This document shows, piece by piece, positions 1 to 5,130 of a stretch of DNA of 5,130 nucleotides; position 1 is the first letter of the stretch, and each line of letters starts with the position of its first letter. Source of the DNA: Gammaproteobacteria bacterium. GTDB taxonomy: Bacteria > Pseudomonadota > Gammaproteobacteria > SZUA-229. The stretch covers positions 1 through 5,130 of the forward strand of contig JAASSE010000118.1 in assembly GCA_021768055.1 (NCBI GenBank), in the 5' to 3' direction. The notes under the pieces were generated by a model. The model saw only the letters and a list, made by a program, of their open reading frames with translations. It did not search any database and had not been told where the DNA came from. The position numbers and the translations under genes are program-made.

Positions 1-363
1 GCATCAAGTGTACTTGCAGCTGCCGCTGCCAACCCGGCAAACGCTGCAGCAATACAGGACCTGATTGGTGCAGAAGGCGCTCTGGCCGGCGCCTTGAACA
101 AGCTCAACGTGGTTATGGAAGCCTATCCCGATCTCAAGGCCAACCAGAACATGATGCAACTCAGCGAAGAGCTGACTACGACAGAAAACAAGGTCTCGTT
201 TGCACGCCAGGCATTCAACGACGCGGTGATGCAATACAACACCTACAAGCAGTCATTCCCACCAAACATATTTGCACCCACATTCGGACATGCACAGGAT
301 GCGACCCTGCTCGAGTTCGAAGACAGTGCGGCTATTCAGGAAGCGCCGAAAGTATCGTTCTAA
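1..363 (+). CDS. lemA: LemA family protein, 3' part only
   Basis: This is the C-terminal 120 residues of a LemA family protein; the start lies upstream of the window. Family LemA proteins are usually about 190 residues with one N-terminal membrane helix and an exposed helical bundle, so roughly the last 60% is present and the membrane anchor is missing. The reading frame is open from base 1 and ends in TAA at 361-363. Recognisable family features are the stretch NVVMEAYPDLKANQNMMQL, then EELTTTENKVSFARQAFNDA, then the hallmark YNTYKQSFPPNIFAPTFG near the C-terminus. The molecular function of LemA is not settled. It is often encoded next to an M48 peptidase, as here, where the next gene begins 6 bases after the stop. 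An internal TTG at 94 could be mistaken for a start, but the homologous frame continues upstream of it. Confidence 0.93.
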   Translation, partial: ASSVLAAAAANPANAAAIQDLIGAEGALAGALNKLNVVMEAYPDLKANQNMMQLSEELTTTENKVSFARQAFNDAVMQYNTYKQSFPPNIFAPTFGHAQDATLLEFEDSAAIQEAPKVSF

Positions 364-369
364 ACAGCG

Positions 370-2289
370 ATGAATTTTTTTTCGCACCAGGATGACGCGC
401 GCAGGAATACGCGTCATCTTGTTTTACTGTTCAGTCTCGCTGTCATCTCGCTGGTTATACTGACCAACCTGCTGGTGTTGTTTGTGATTGGCTTTTTCAA
501 CCCGCAATACCTGGCCGAGATAACATCGTTTGAAACCGCGGTTGAAACGATCGACTGGAATGTATTCATAATGATTGGTGTCGGCGTGGTTGCACTAATC
601 ACGCTCGGCAGCACCTATAAAATTCTTTCCCTGTCCGGTGGCGGCGCACGTATCGCGGAAATGCTGTATGCAGAACCGGTGGTCGATGCGGGCAATGACT
701 TTAACAAACAGAAACTGCTGAATGTCGTTGCGGAAATGGCGATTGCATCAGGTACGCCGGTGCCACCGGTGTACCTGCTCGAAGAAAAAGGCATCAAAGC
801 ATTCGCTGCTGGCTACACCACGGGTGATGCCATTATCGGTGTCACTCGCGGCGCTATCGAGCAGCTAACGCGTGATGAACTGCAGGGTGTTATTGCCCAC
901 GAGTTCAGCCATATCCTCAACGGCGATATGCGTCTCAACATCCGCCTGATAGGTATTCTGCACGGCATCCTGGTGATTGGACTGATCGGTCATCATATTC
1001 TCCGGGGGATGCGGCATTCGCGGCGCTCAAAAGGCAGTGGCGGTATCGCTGTGCTCGGGCTTGGCCTGATGATCATCGGTTATGCCGGCACTTTCTTCGG
1101 CAAGCTGATCAAGGCCGGCGTCAGTCGCCAGCGCGAATACCTCGCCGATGCATCGGCAGTACAGTACACGCGTAACCCGGATGGTATCGCCGATGCGTTG
1201 AAACGTATTTACGCGTTTGCCGATGGCTCAATGGTGATTAATCCTCAAGCTGAACTGATCAGCCACGCCCTGTTCGGACAGGGCACGCACTCGATCACCG
1301 GCCTGTACGCAACCCACCCGCCGCTGAAAGACCGCATCTACCGCATTCAGCCCGACTGGGACGGGCAGTTTGATCTAAAACCTGTAGTTGCACCTGAACC
1401 CGCTGTAATGGAACCACCTGCAGACAAAACACAGGTATTCAGCATGGCCGCAATCGCTGCAGCGATGACCAGCGGCGCACTGGATGACACCATCGGCCAG
1501 CCATCTGCCGACCACCTGGTTTATGCACACAAGCTGCTGGATGACCTGCCCGGGCATTTTGTTAACGCGGTGAGCGACCCGTTCGCGGCACGCGCGGTTA
1601 TCTACTACCTGGTGCTGGATAAGGACACGGAACAGCGTCGGGCTCAATTACACTACCTGGACACCTCGGCTGATACTGGTGTCTATGCCGAAGTACAGAA
1701 ACTCATCTCGGACGATGCCGGTATTAAAACCGAGTATCGACTGCCATTGATGGATCTCGCGCTTGCCAGCCTGCACCAGCTATCAAGTGCCCAATACCGC
1801 TTGTTCAAACAGAACCTCAATACACTGATTGAACTCGACAGTAAAATTACCCTGCACGAATGGGCAATCAGCAGGATTGTTGTACATTATCTGGATGCCG
1901 TTTTTCCCGAAGGCCGCAAACAGAAACGCAGTACTCTGACGCTGAACAAGACCGGTGCAGAGATATCCGTATTGCTGTCATTGCTGATCGTAACAGGAAA
2001 GAAACAGGCTACTGATGAACAGGCGACATTTGATGCGGCCAATCAACAGCTGGGGCAGTTGCCGATAACCCTGCTTGAAAAAAGCGAGCTCACCCTTGAT
2101 CGGCTCAATGCTGCAATGGATAAACTGTCACGACTCAAGCCACTGGAAAAACCGCGCTTGCTCAAGGCCTGCGCGGTCTGTATCACCGCGGACAATCAGC
2201 TCACCGCAAGGGAAGTCGAACTGTTCCGTGCGATTTCCGCGATTATCGACTGCCCGATGCCACCGCTGATGATCGATGAATCCGCATAA
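370..2289 (+). CDS. M48 family (HtpX-like) membrane zinc metallopeptidase with long C-terminal extension
   Basis: This is a 639-residue integral membrane metalloprotease of family M48, probably acting at the inner membrane in protein quality control; the role is inferred from HtpX relatives. Residues 17-42 and about 65-84 are hydrophobic membrane segments. The zinc motif HEFSH is at 177-181, with H177 and H181 as ligands and E178 catalytic. Two further hydrophobic stretches follow at about 191-211 and 226-243. REYLAD at 255-260 supplies the likely third ligand, E256. The peptidase part ends near residue 330, after the ATHPPLKDRI motif. HtpX itself is about 290 residues, so the remaining 300 or so residues are extra. 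They look soluble and helical, and the last segment (about 590-635, with D608 and E615) resembles a TerB-like fold. The ATG lies 6 bases after the lemA stop and has no strong Shine-Dalgarno site, which suggests translational coupling. The gene converges on the GlcG-like gene. Confidence 0.93.
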   Translation: MNFFSHQDDARRNTRHLVLLFSLAVISLVILTNLLVLFVIGFFNPQYLAEITSFETAVETIDWNVFIMIGVGVVALITLGSTYKILSLSGGGARIAEMLYAEPVVDAGNDFNKQKLLNVVAEMAIASGTPVPPVYLLEEKGIKAFAAGYTTGDAIIGVTRGAIEQLTRDELQGVIAHEFSHILNGDMRLNIRLIGILHGILVIGLIGHHILRGMRHSRRSKGSGGIAVLGLGLMIIGYAGTFFGKLIKAGVSRQREYLADASAVQYTRNPDGIADALKRIYAFADGSMVINPQAELISHALFGQGTHSITGLYATHPPLKDRIYRIQPDWDGQFDLKPVVAPEPAVMEPPADKTQVFSMAAIAAAMTSGALDDTIGQPSADHLVYAHKLLDDLPGHFVNAVSDPFAARAVIYYLVLDKDTEQRRAQLHYLDTSADTGVYAEVQKLISDDAGIKTEYRLPLMDLALASLHQLSSAQYRLFKQNLNTLIELDSKITLHEWAISRIVVHYLDAVFPEGRKQKRSTLTLNKTGAEISVLLSLLIVTGKKQATDEQATFDAANQQLGQLPITLLEKSELTLDRLNAAMDKLSRLKPLEKPRLLKACAVCITADNQLTAREVELFRAISAIIDCPMPPLMIDESA

Positions 2290-2308
2290 CCTCTGGCCGT
2301 TATGCTTT
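2284..2308. terminator. Hairpin between convergent genes, possible bidirectional terminator
   Basis: A perfect 7-base stem, GCATAAC at 2284-2290 and GTTATGC at 2299-2305, encloses an 8-base loop and is followed by TTT on the plus strand (AAA precedes it on the minus strand). The TAA stop of the M48 gene lies inside the left arm, and the stop of the opposing gene abuts the right arm. The position between convergent genes fits a shared terminator. The stem is AT-rich (three GC pairs) and the T tract is short, so it may be weak. Confidence 0.4.
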
Positions 2309-2798
2309 AAAGCGACATCTCGAGATCATCGAGCACGGCATCCACGCCCGCCTGAGCACACTCCTCATCAGTTACACCCGAAGGCGCCCCGCCAACACCG
2401 ACAGCACCGACCAGCTTGCCGCCCACTTCGATGGGTAAACCGCCCGGTGCCATCACCAGGCCCGGGACACGGCCGATGGGTGTATTGGCGCGATCAGTCA
2501 GGGCCGACGTGGCACTGTTGAAATTGGCCGCGGTATAGGCCTTGTCCTTGCTGAACATCAGTGTGATCGGCGCCGCAATGGTATCGCGCAGGGTCACTTG
2601 CACGGTGCCTTCGCGGTCCACCACGGTAACAGCAATCTGGATGCCTTTCTTGGTGCATTCCTCGATTGCTGCATGCGCAACCTTAAGCGCAGTGGCCAGC
2701 GACAGCCGGTTGGTTGGTATCATCGGGGGTTCATCTTCAGCATAAGCCGCTTGAGCTGACAGCAACAGTACTAACGCAACAGAAAATAATATTTTCAT
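2307..2798 (-). CDS. Exported GlcG/HbpS-like (DUF336, haem-degrading fold) protein
   Basis: This is a 163-residue protein of the GlcG/HbpS family (Pfam Haem_degrading, formerly DUF336). Residues 1-20 are a clear signal peptide: positive MK, a hydrophobic core, and an AYA cleavage site before EDEPP. The mature protein is therefore probably periplasmic or secreted. The mature part spans the whole domain: LSLATALKVAHAAIEECTKKG, then IAVTVVDREGTVQVTLRD, FSKDKAYTAANF, and the glycine-rich signature from about 118 (PGGLPIEVGGKLVGAVGVGG) ending in DEECAQAGVDAVL. Some relatives bind haem (HbpS of Streptomyces); for GlcG-type members the activity is uncertain, so haem or other ligand binding here is inference. 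Two cysteines, C48 and C147, could matter in the periplasm. The ATG at 2798 is supported by a perfect AGGAGG 7 bases upstream. The gene appears to stand alone, divergent from the small acidic gene. Confidence 0.9.
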   Translation of the reverse strand: MKILFSVALVLLLSAQAAYAEDEPPMIPTNRLSLATALKVAHAAIEECTKKGIQIAVTVVDREGTVQVTLRDTIAAPITLMFSKDKAYTAANFNSATSALTDRANTPIGRVPGLVMAPGGLPIEVGGKLVGAVGVGGAPSGVTDEECAQAGVDAVLDDLEMSL

Positions 2799-2805
2799 TT
2801 CTCTT

Positions 2806-2811
2806 CCTCCT
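2806..2811 (-). promoter_or_regulatory. Ribosome binding site of the GlcG-like gene
   Basis: CCTCCT on the plus strand reads AGGAGG on the coding strand and lies 7 bases before the ATG. It is a full consensus site at ideal spacing, which fixes the start codon and the presence of the signal peptide. Confidence 0.85.
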
Positions 2812-2820
2812 GCTTGTTAA

Positions 2821-2833
2821 TACAATGATTGTA
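2821..2833. promoter_or_regulatory. 13-base perfect palindrome, candidate operator overlapping a possible -10
   Basis: TACAATGATTGTA is a perfect inverted repeat with 6-base arms around one central base, centred 29 bases upstream of the GlcG-like start codon. On the minus strand its first arm reads TACAAT, a good -10 hexamer that would place transcription start around 2821 and give a leader of about 22 bases containing the AGGAGG. No good -35 is found at the expected distance. The symmetry suggests binding by a dimeric regulator, but the regulator cannot be named. Confidence 0.35.
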
Positions 2834-2839
2834 ATGAGA

Positions 2840-2869
2840 TTGCCGCTCGCATGCTAGTCTGGTCATAAA
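2840..2869 (+). promoter_or_regulatory. Weak sigma70-like promoter candidate for the small acidic gene
   Basis: TTGCCG at 2840-2845 and CATAAA at 2864-2869 are separated by 18 bases, each a partial match to the -35 and -10 consensus. Transcription would start near 2876 and give a leader of about 70 bases. An alternative -10, TATAAA at 2899-2904, has no good -35 at 16-18 bases. The choice matters because only the upstream start would include the whole SD-pairing hairpin at 2904-2939. Confidence 0.22.
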
Positions 2870-2903
2870 CTGTTAACACAAACGTAACATTGCACGCCTA
2901 TAA

Positions 2904-2939
2904 AGCCTGCTGAGTATTAATTGTACTGATCAGGAGGCT
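2904..2939 (+). promoter_or_regulatory. Imperfect hairpin that would pair with the Shine-Dalgarno site
   Basis: The segment AGCCTGCTGA (2904-2913) is complementary to TCAGGAGGCT (2930-2939) at nine of ten positions, with a single G-G mismatch. Further pairs are possible inside the loop (GTA 2914-2916 with TAC 2924-2926). The right arm contains the entire AGGAGG of the 56-residue gene, so in the RNA the ribosome binding site could be masked. An overlapping perfect palindrome, CTGATCAG (2926-2933), could compete with this fold. Regulation by this structure is inference. Confidence 0.35.
2932..2937 (+). promoter_or_regulatory. Ribosome binding site of the small acidic gene
   Basis: A full consensus AGGAGG lies 8 bases before the ATG at 2946. 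It is the main evidence that this short reading frame is translated and it decides the start. Confidence 0.8.
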
Positions 2940-2945
2940 GAAACC

Positions 2946-3116
2946 ATGCTGACAGAAGTTGATATAAAACGCATCATGCATGCACAGCGCCGGCTCGCCG
3001 AGTCCATTGCGGAAGAGATACAGGAAGAAGAAATGCAGCAATTACTGGACGACGACGAGCTGTTCGAGATGCTGGACGTTGATCTACCGATCTCGGAAAC
3101 CAACGGCCTGATGTAG
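2946..3116 (+). CDS. Small acidic protein of unknown function (56 residues)
   Basis: A complete ATG-to-TAG reading frame encodes 56 residues beginning MLTEVDIKRIMHAQRRLAES. I do not recognise a family. The composition is striking: 16 Asp/Glu against 4 Lys/Arg, with the positive charges confined to the first 16 residues. Residues 4-45 look like one or two amphipathic helices, with acidic runs EEIQEEE (23-29) and DDDE (35-38). The tail from P48 (PISETNGLM) is probably flexible. There is no signal peptide, membrane segment or cysteine, so the product is presumably cytoplasmic. The case for a real gene is the consensus AGGAGG at 8 bases, a 171-base frame filling the gap between its neighbours, and a GC-rich hairpin starting 4 bases after the stop. 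It is divergent from the GlcG-like gene and convergent with ilvD, so it is probably monocistronic. A role as a small regulatory or partner-binding protein is only a guess. Confidence 0.72.
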   Translation: MLTEVDIKRIMHAQRRLAESIAEEIQEEEMQQLLDDDELFEMLDVDLPISETNGLM

Positions 3117-3120
3117 ATAA

Positions 3121-3140
3121 CACCCCGTTGCCGGGGTGAT
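3121..3140. terminator. GC-rich hairpin between convergent genes, probable bidirectional terminator
   Basis: CACCCCG (3121-3127) and CGGGGTG (3132-3138) form a perfect 7-base stem with a 4-base loop. It lies 4 bases after the stop of the small acidic gene and 6 bases beyond the ilvD stop on the other strand. Neither side has a long T tract (ATTG after it on plus, TTAT on minus), so efficiency is uncertain, but the placement between converging genes fits a shared terminator. Confidence 0.65.
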
Positions 3141-3144
3141 TGCA

Positions 3145-4821
3145 CTAGAACTTGTCCGTCACCGCGCCTTCGGATGCCGAGCACACCAGGTGGGCGTACT
3201 TGGCGAGTATGCCGCGTGTTTCCCTCGGTGCTGGCGCCTGCCATTCGGATAACCTTTGTTCAAGCTCATCCTGGGGAATATTCAGGCTGATCTTTTTGTG
3301 TTCCGCATCGATGGTGATGCCGTCACCATCTTTGACGACAGCAATGGGGCCACCCACCGCAGCTTCCGGTGTGACATGGCCGACCACGAAGCCGTGGCTG
3401 CCACCGGAGAAACGGCCGTCGGTTATCAGCGCGACCTCTTTGCCCATGCCCTTGCCCATGATGGCGCCTGTTGGGCTCAGCATTTCGCGCATGCCGGGGC
3501 CGCCGACCGGACCCTCGTGGCGGATCACGATGACATCATTCTTCACCACGGTACCGTCGAGGATTGCAGCCAGAGCTGATTCCTCGGACTCAAATACGCG
3601 CGCATTGCCGGTAAACGCAAGGCCTTCCTTGCCGGAGATCTTGGCGACCGCGCCGGTAGGCGCCAGGTTGCCGTACAGCACTACAAGGTGACTGTCTTTC
3701 TTGATCGGATTGTCCAACGGACGCACGATGTCCTGTCCTTGCGGATACGGCTGCACATCGGCCAAGTTCTCGGCCATGGTCTTGCCGGTCACGGTCATGC
3801 AATCACCGTGCAGCAGGCCCGCATCGAGCAGGGTTTTCATCAACGGCAGAATGCCGCCGATTTCTATCAATTCCGACATTAAGTATTTGCCGCTGGGTTT
3901 GACATCGGCGAGCACCGGCACCTTGGCGCCGATGTGCGTGAAATCATCCAGCTCGAGCTTGATACCGGCCGTATGCGCCATCCCCAGCAGGTGTAGCACC
4001 GCGTTGGTGGAACCGCCGAGCGCAATTACCACCGTAATCGCATTTTCAAATGCCTCGCGCGTCATGATGTCACACGGCTTGATGTCTTTTTCGATCAGGT
4101 TCAGTACGGCTTCACCGGCACGGTGGCAGTCGTTTGTTTTCGCATCCGATACCGCTTCCTGTGCCGAACTGTTGGGCAGGCTCATACCCATGGCTTCAAT
4201 TGCCGACGCCATGGTATTGGCGGTATACATGCCACCGCAGGAACCAGGACCGGGTATCGCGGTTTGCTCTACTTCGTGCAACTCTTCATCGCTGACCTTG
4301 CCGGCCGCATAACCACCGACGGCTTCAAACACGGACACGATATCGCGGCGTTTGGCACCGGGCTTGATAGTGCCGCCATAGACAAAAATACCCGGGCGGT
4401 TCAAACGCGCCAGCGCCATCATGCAACCCGGCATGTTCTTGTCACAACCACCGATGGCAACCAGTCCGTCAAAACCCTGGGCGCCGGTAACCGTTTCAAT
4501 CGAATCGGCGATGACTTCACGCGACACCAGCGAATAGCGCATGCCGGGTGTACCCATGGATATGCCGTCAGACACGGTGATGGTATTGAAAATCACGCTC
4601 TTGCCGCCGGCCTTATCGACACCCTGCCCGGCATCTTCGGCCAGCCTGTTGATGTGCATATTGCACGGTGTCACCATGCTCCAGGTCGAGGCAATGCCCA
4701 CCTGCGGCTTTTTGAAATCAGCGTCTTCAAAACCGACTGCGTGCAGCATTGCACGGCTCGGTGCCTGCTCGACACCGTCAACAATGACGGATGAGTACTT
4801 GCGTTTTTTATCGTTTGCCAT
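3145..4821 (-). CDS. ilvD: Dihydroxy-acid dehydratase
   Basis: This enzyme dehydrates 2,3-dihydroxy-isovalerate and 2,3-dihydroxy-3-methylvalerate to the corresponding 2-keto acids, a shared step for valine, isoleucine and leucine and for the pantothenate precursor. It is cytoplasmic. The protein is 558 residues, matching the short DHAD class rather than the roughly 616-residue enterobacterial enzyme. Candidate Fe-S cysteines are C53 (TPCNMH), C126 (GGCDKNMPG) and C195 ([12 protein letters not shown]). D127 and K128 within GGCDKNMPG, together with D85 (TVSDGISMG) and E446 (GGPGMREM), match the metal site; the lysine is the one carbamylated in characterised enzymes. GRFSGGSHG (469-477) carries the catalytic serine S472. 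The short class usually holds a [2Fe-2S] cluster, which is inferred here. The start ATG gives the expected N-terminus ([22 protein letters not shown]) but has only a weak upstream GAG as ribosome site. The gene is intact and diverges from argA. Confidence 0.97.
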   Translation of the reverse strand: MANDKKRKYSSVIVDGVEQAPSRAMLHAVGFEDADFKKPQVGIASTWSMVTPCNMHINRLAEDAGQGVDKAGGKSVIFNTITVSDGISMGTPGMRYSLVSREVIADSIETVTGAQGFDGLVAIGGCDKNMPGCMMALARLNRPGIFVYGGTIKPGAKRRDIVSVFEAVGGYAAGKVSDEELHEVEQTAIPGPGSCGGMYTANTMASAIEAMGMSLPNSSAQEAVSDAKTNDCHRAGEAVLNLIEKDIKPCDIMTREAFENAITVVIALGGSTNAVLHLLGMAHTAGIKLELDDFTHIGAKVPVLADVKPSGKYLMSELIEIGGILPLMKTLLDAGLLHGDCMTVTGKTMAENLADVQPYPQGQDIVRPLDNPIKKDSHLVVLYGNLAPTGAVAKISGKEGLAFTGNARVFESEESALAAILDGTVVKNDVIVIRHEGPVGGPGMREMLSPTGAIMGKGMGKEVALITDGRFSGGSHGFVVGHVTPEAAVGGPIAVVKDGDGITIDAEHKKISLNIPQDELEQRLSEWQAPAPRETRGILAKYAHLVCSASEGAVTDKF

Positions 4822-4850
4822 CAGAAATTACTCGCGTATCATGCTTTTTT

Positions 4851-4865
4851 CGTGCCCACGGCACG
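4851..4865. repeat. Short inverted repeat in the ilvD leader
   Basis: CGTGCC (4851-4856) and GGCACG (4860-4865) form perfect 6-base arms around a 3-base centre, 30 bases upstream of the ilvD ATG. A run of six T precedes it on the plus strand, so in the ilvD transcript the hairpin would be followed by A residues, not U; it is therefore not an intrinsic terminator for ilvD. It could be an operator or a leader hairpin. Confidence 0.35.
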
Positions 4866-4876
4866 GAACAAGCGCG

Positions 4877-4896
4877 TATATTACAATCTATTGATA
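4877..4896. promoter_or_regulatory. AT-rich core with candidate face-to-face -10 elements for ilvD and argA
   Basis: The AT-rich stretch contains TACAAT on the plus strand (4882-4887), a good -10 for argA that would give a leader of about 31 bases. On the minus strand it reads TGTAAT (4885-4880) and TAATAT (4883-4878), candidate -10 elements for ilvD. No convincing -35 hexamer lies at the right distance in either direction, so the promoters may be activator-dependent or misplaced. If correct, the two promoters overlap and would compete. Confidence 0.3.
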
Positions 4897-4909
4897 CACA
4901 TATACACAT
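4894..4909. repeat. Tandem duplication of an 8-base unit
   Basis: ATACACAT occurs twice in direct tandem (4894-4901 and 4902-4909), exactly identical, ending just before the argA ribosome binding site. It lies in the shared ilvD/argA control region and may be simply a replication-slippage duplication or a paired binding site. Confidence 0.6.
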
Positions 4910-4910
4910 C

Positions 4911-4915
4911 AGGAG
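4911..4915 (+). promoter_or_regulatory. Ribosome binding site of argA
   Basis: AGGAG lies 9 bases before a GTG codon. It supports GTG at 4925 as the argA start, as no suitable in-frame ATG is near. Confidence 0.7.
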
Positions 4916-4924
4916 CGAAACTGC

Positions 4925-5130
4925 GTGAACAAGCCTTCGGACAGCAGCAACCACGTTGAATGGTTCAGGAATTCTGCACCGTACATTCACGCACACCGCG
5001 GGAAAACCGTCGTTATCCTGTTCGGTGGTGAAGCCGTGGCTCATGAGAGCTTCCACCACCTGATCAACGATATCGCCCTGCTCGGCAGCCTGGGGGTACG
5101 TGTGGTCATCGTGCACGGTGCCCGCCCACA
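4925..5130 (+). CDS. argA: N-acetylglutamate synthase, 5' part only
   Basis: This is the first 68 codons, plus two bases, of an ArgA-type amino-acid N-acetyltransferase, which transfers acetyl from acetyl-CoA to glutamate in the first step of arginine synthesis. The frame continues past the window end. Recognition rests on the N-terminal signature: [20 protein letters not shown] (11-30), then ILFGGEAV (31-38), then [20 protein letters not shown] (48-67). This is the beginning of the amino-acid-kinase-like domain that binds the feedback inhibitor arginine in classical ArgA. The C-terminal acetyltransferase (GNAT) domain is outside the window; E. coli ArgA is about 440 residues, so about 15% is seen. 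The start is GTG, preceded by AGGAG. The gene is divergent from ilvD with a 103-base shared intergenic region. No clear ARG box for ArgR was found there. Confidence 0.92.
   Translation, partial: MNKPSDSSNHVEWFRNSAPYIHAHRGKTVVILFGGEAVAHESFHHLINDIALLGSLGVRVVIVHGARP

Noticed and set aside
2276..2521. An 81-codon plus-strand frame rich in His, Pro and Arg after the M48 gene
   Set aside because: It is antisense to the GlcG-like gene, which has a full conserved domain, a signal peptide and AGGAGG.
2821..2841. Possible Fur box near the GlcG-like gene, suggested by a haem link
   Set aside because: The bases do not fit the GATAAT-type hexamer repeats well; the palindrome is reported without naming a regulator.
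2930..3244. A 104-codon serine-rich open frame on the minus strand across the small acidic gene
   Set aside because: Its serine runs are the antisense reading of the GAG/GAC/GAA codons of the acidic gene, it overlaps the ilvD 3' end, and it has no recognisable domain. The plus-strand 56-residue frame has the consensus ribosome site.
3701..4312. A 203-codon plus-strand open frame opposite ilvD, and further long plus-strand frames at 3152-3691 and 4123-4794
   Set aside because: All lie antisense to an intact, unmistakable ilvD and show low-complexity, shadow-like composition with no domain or ribosome site.
4843..4865. Hairpin beside a T run as an ilvD attenuator or terminator
   Set aside because: The T run precedes the hairpin on the plus strand and becomes A residues after it in the ilvD transcript, so it cannot be an intrinsic terminator, and no leader peptide rich in branched-chain codons is seen.
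4892..4911. Possible ArgR (ARG box) site upstream of argA
   Set aside because: Only the outer TGAT and ATCA are symmetric; the interior does not match the TGAAT/ATTCA half-sites, so I do not call it.
4808..5116. A 102-codon minus-strand frame over the start of argA
   Set aside because: It overlaps the ilvD start, the shared promoter region and the clearly homologous argA N-terminus; its sequence is not protein-like.

Overview
The window looks like ordinary chromosomal DNA of a proteobacterium, most likely a gammaproteobacterium. The evidence is an N-acetylglutamate synthase of the ArgA type, a LemA/M48-peptidase gene pair, a short-type dihydroxy-acid dehydratase, moderate GC, and tight bacterial spacing with clear Shine-Dalgarno sites. 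The genus cannot be told from the sequence. No transposase, phage gene, CRISPR array, tRNA or rRNA was seen.

Layout from left to right. Positions 1-363 (+) are the 3' end of a lemA-family gene. Six bases later (370-2289, +) comes a long membrane-bound M48 (HtpX-like) zinc metallopeptidase with a large C-terminal extension; the two very probably form one operon. It converges on an exported GlcG/HbpS-like protein (2307-2798, -), and a small hairpin overlaps the end of the M48 gene. A 147-base divergent intergenic region (2799-2945) separates that gene from a 56-residue, strongly acidic small protein (2946-3116, +). This small gene has a consensus ribosome binding site and is followed by a GC-rich hairpin at 3121-3138. 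ilvD (3145-4821, -) ends just beyond that hairpin. A 103-base divergent region (4822-4924) separates ilvD from the 5' end of argA (4925 to the window end, +).

Functionally there are three themes. LemA plus M48 peptidase suggests an envelope module, probably concerned with membrane-protein quality control. ilvD (valine/isoleucine/leucine and pantothenate precursors) and argA (first step of arginine synthesis) are divergently transcribed amino-acid biosynthesis genes. Between these lie the exported GlcG-like protein and the small acidic protein, whose roles cannot be assigned.

No obviously new multi-gene system is present. The points most worth a second look are the 56-residue gene, an imperfect hairpin that would cover its ribosome binding site, and a perfect 13-base palindrome in the intergenic region it shares with the GlcG-like gene. 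The uncharacterised C-terminal half of the M48 peptidase is a further candidate.
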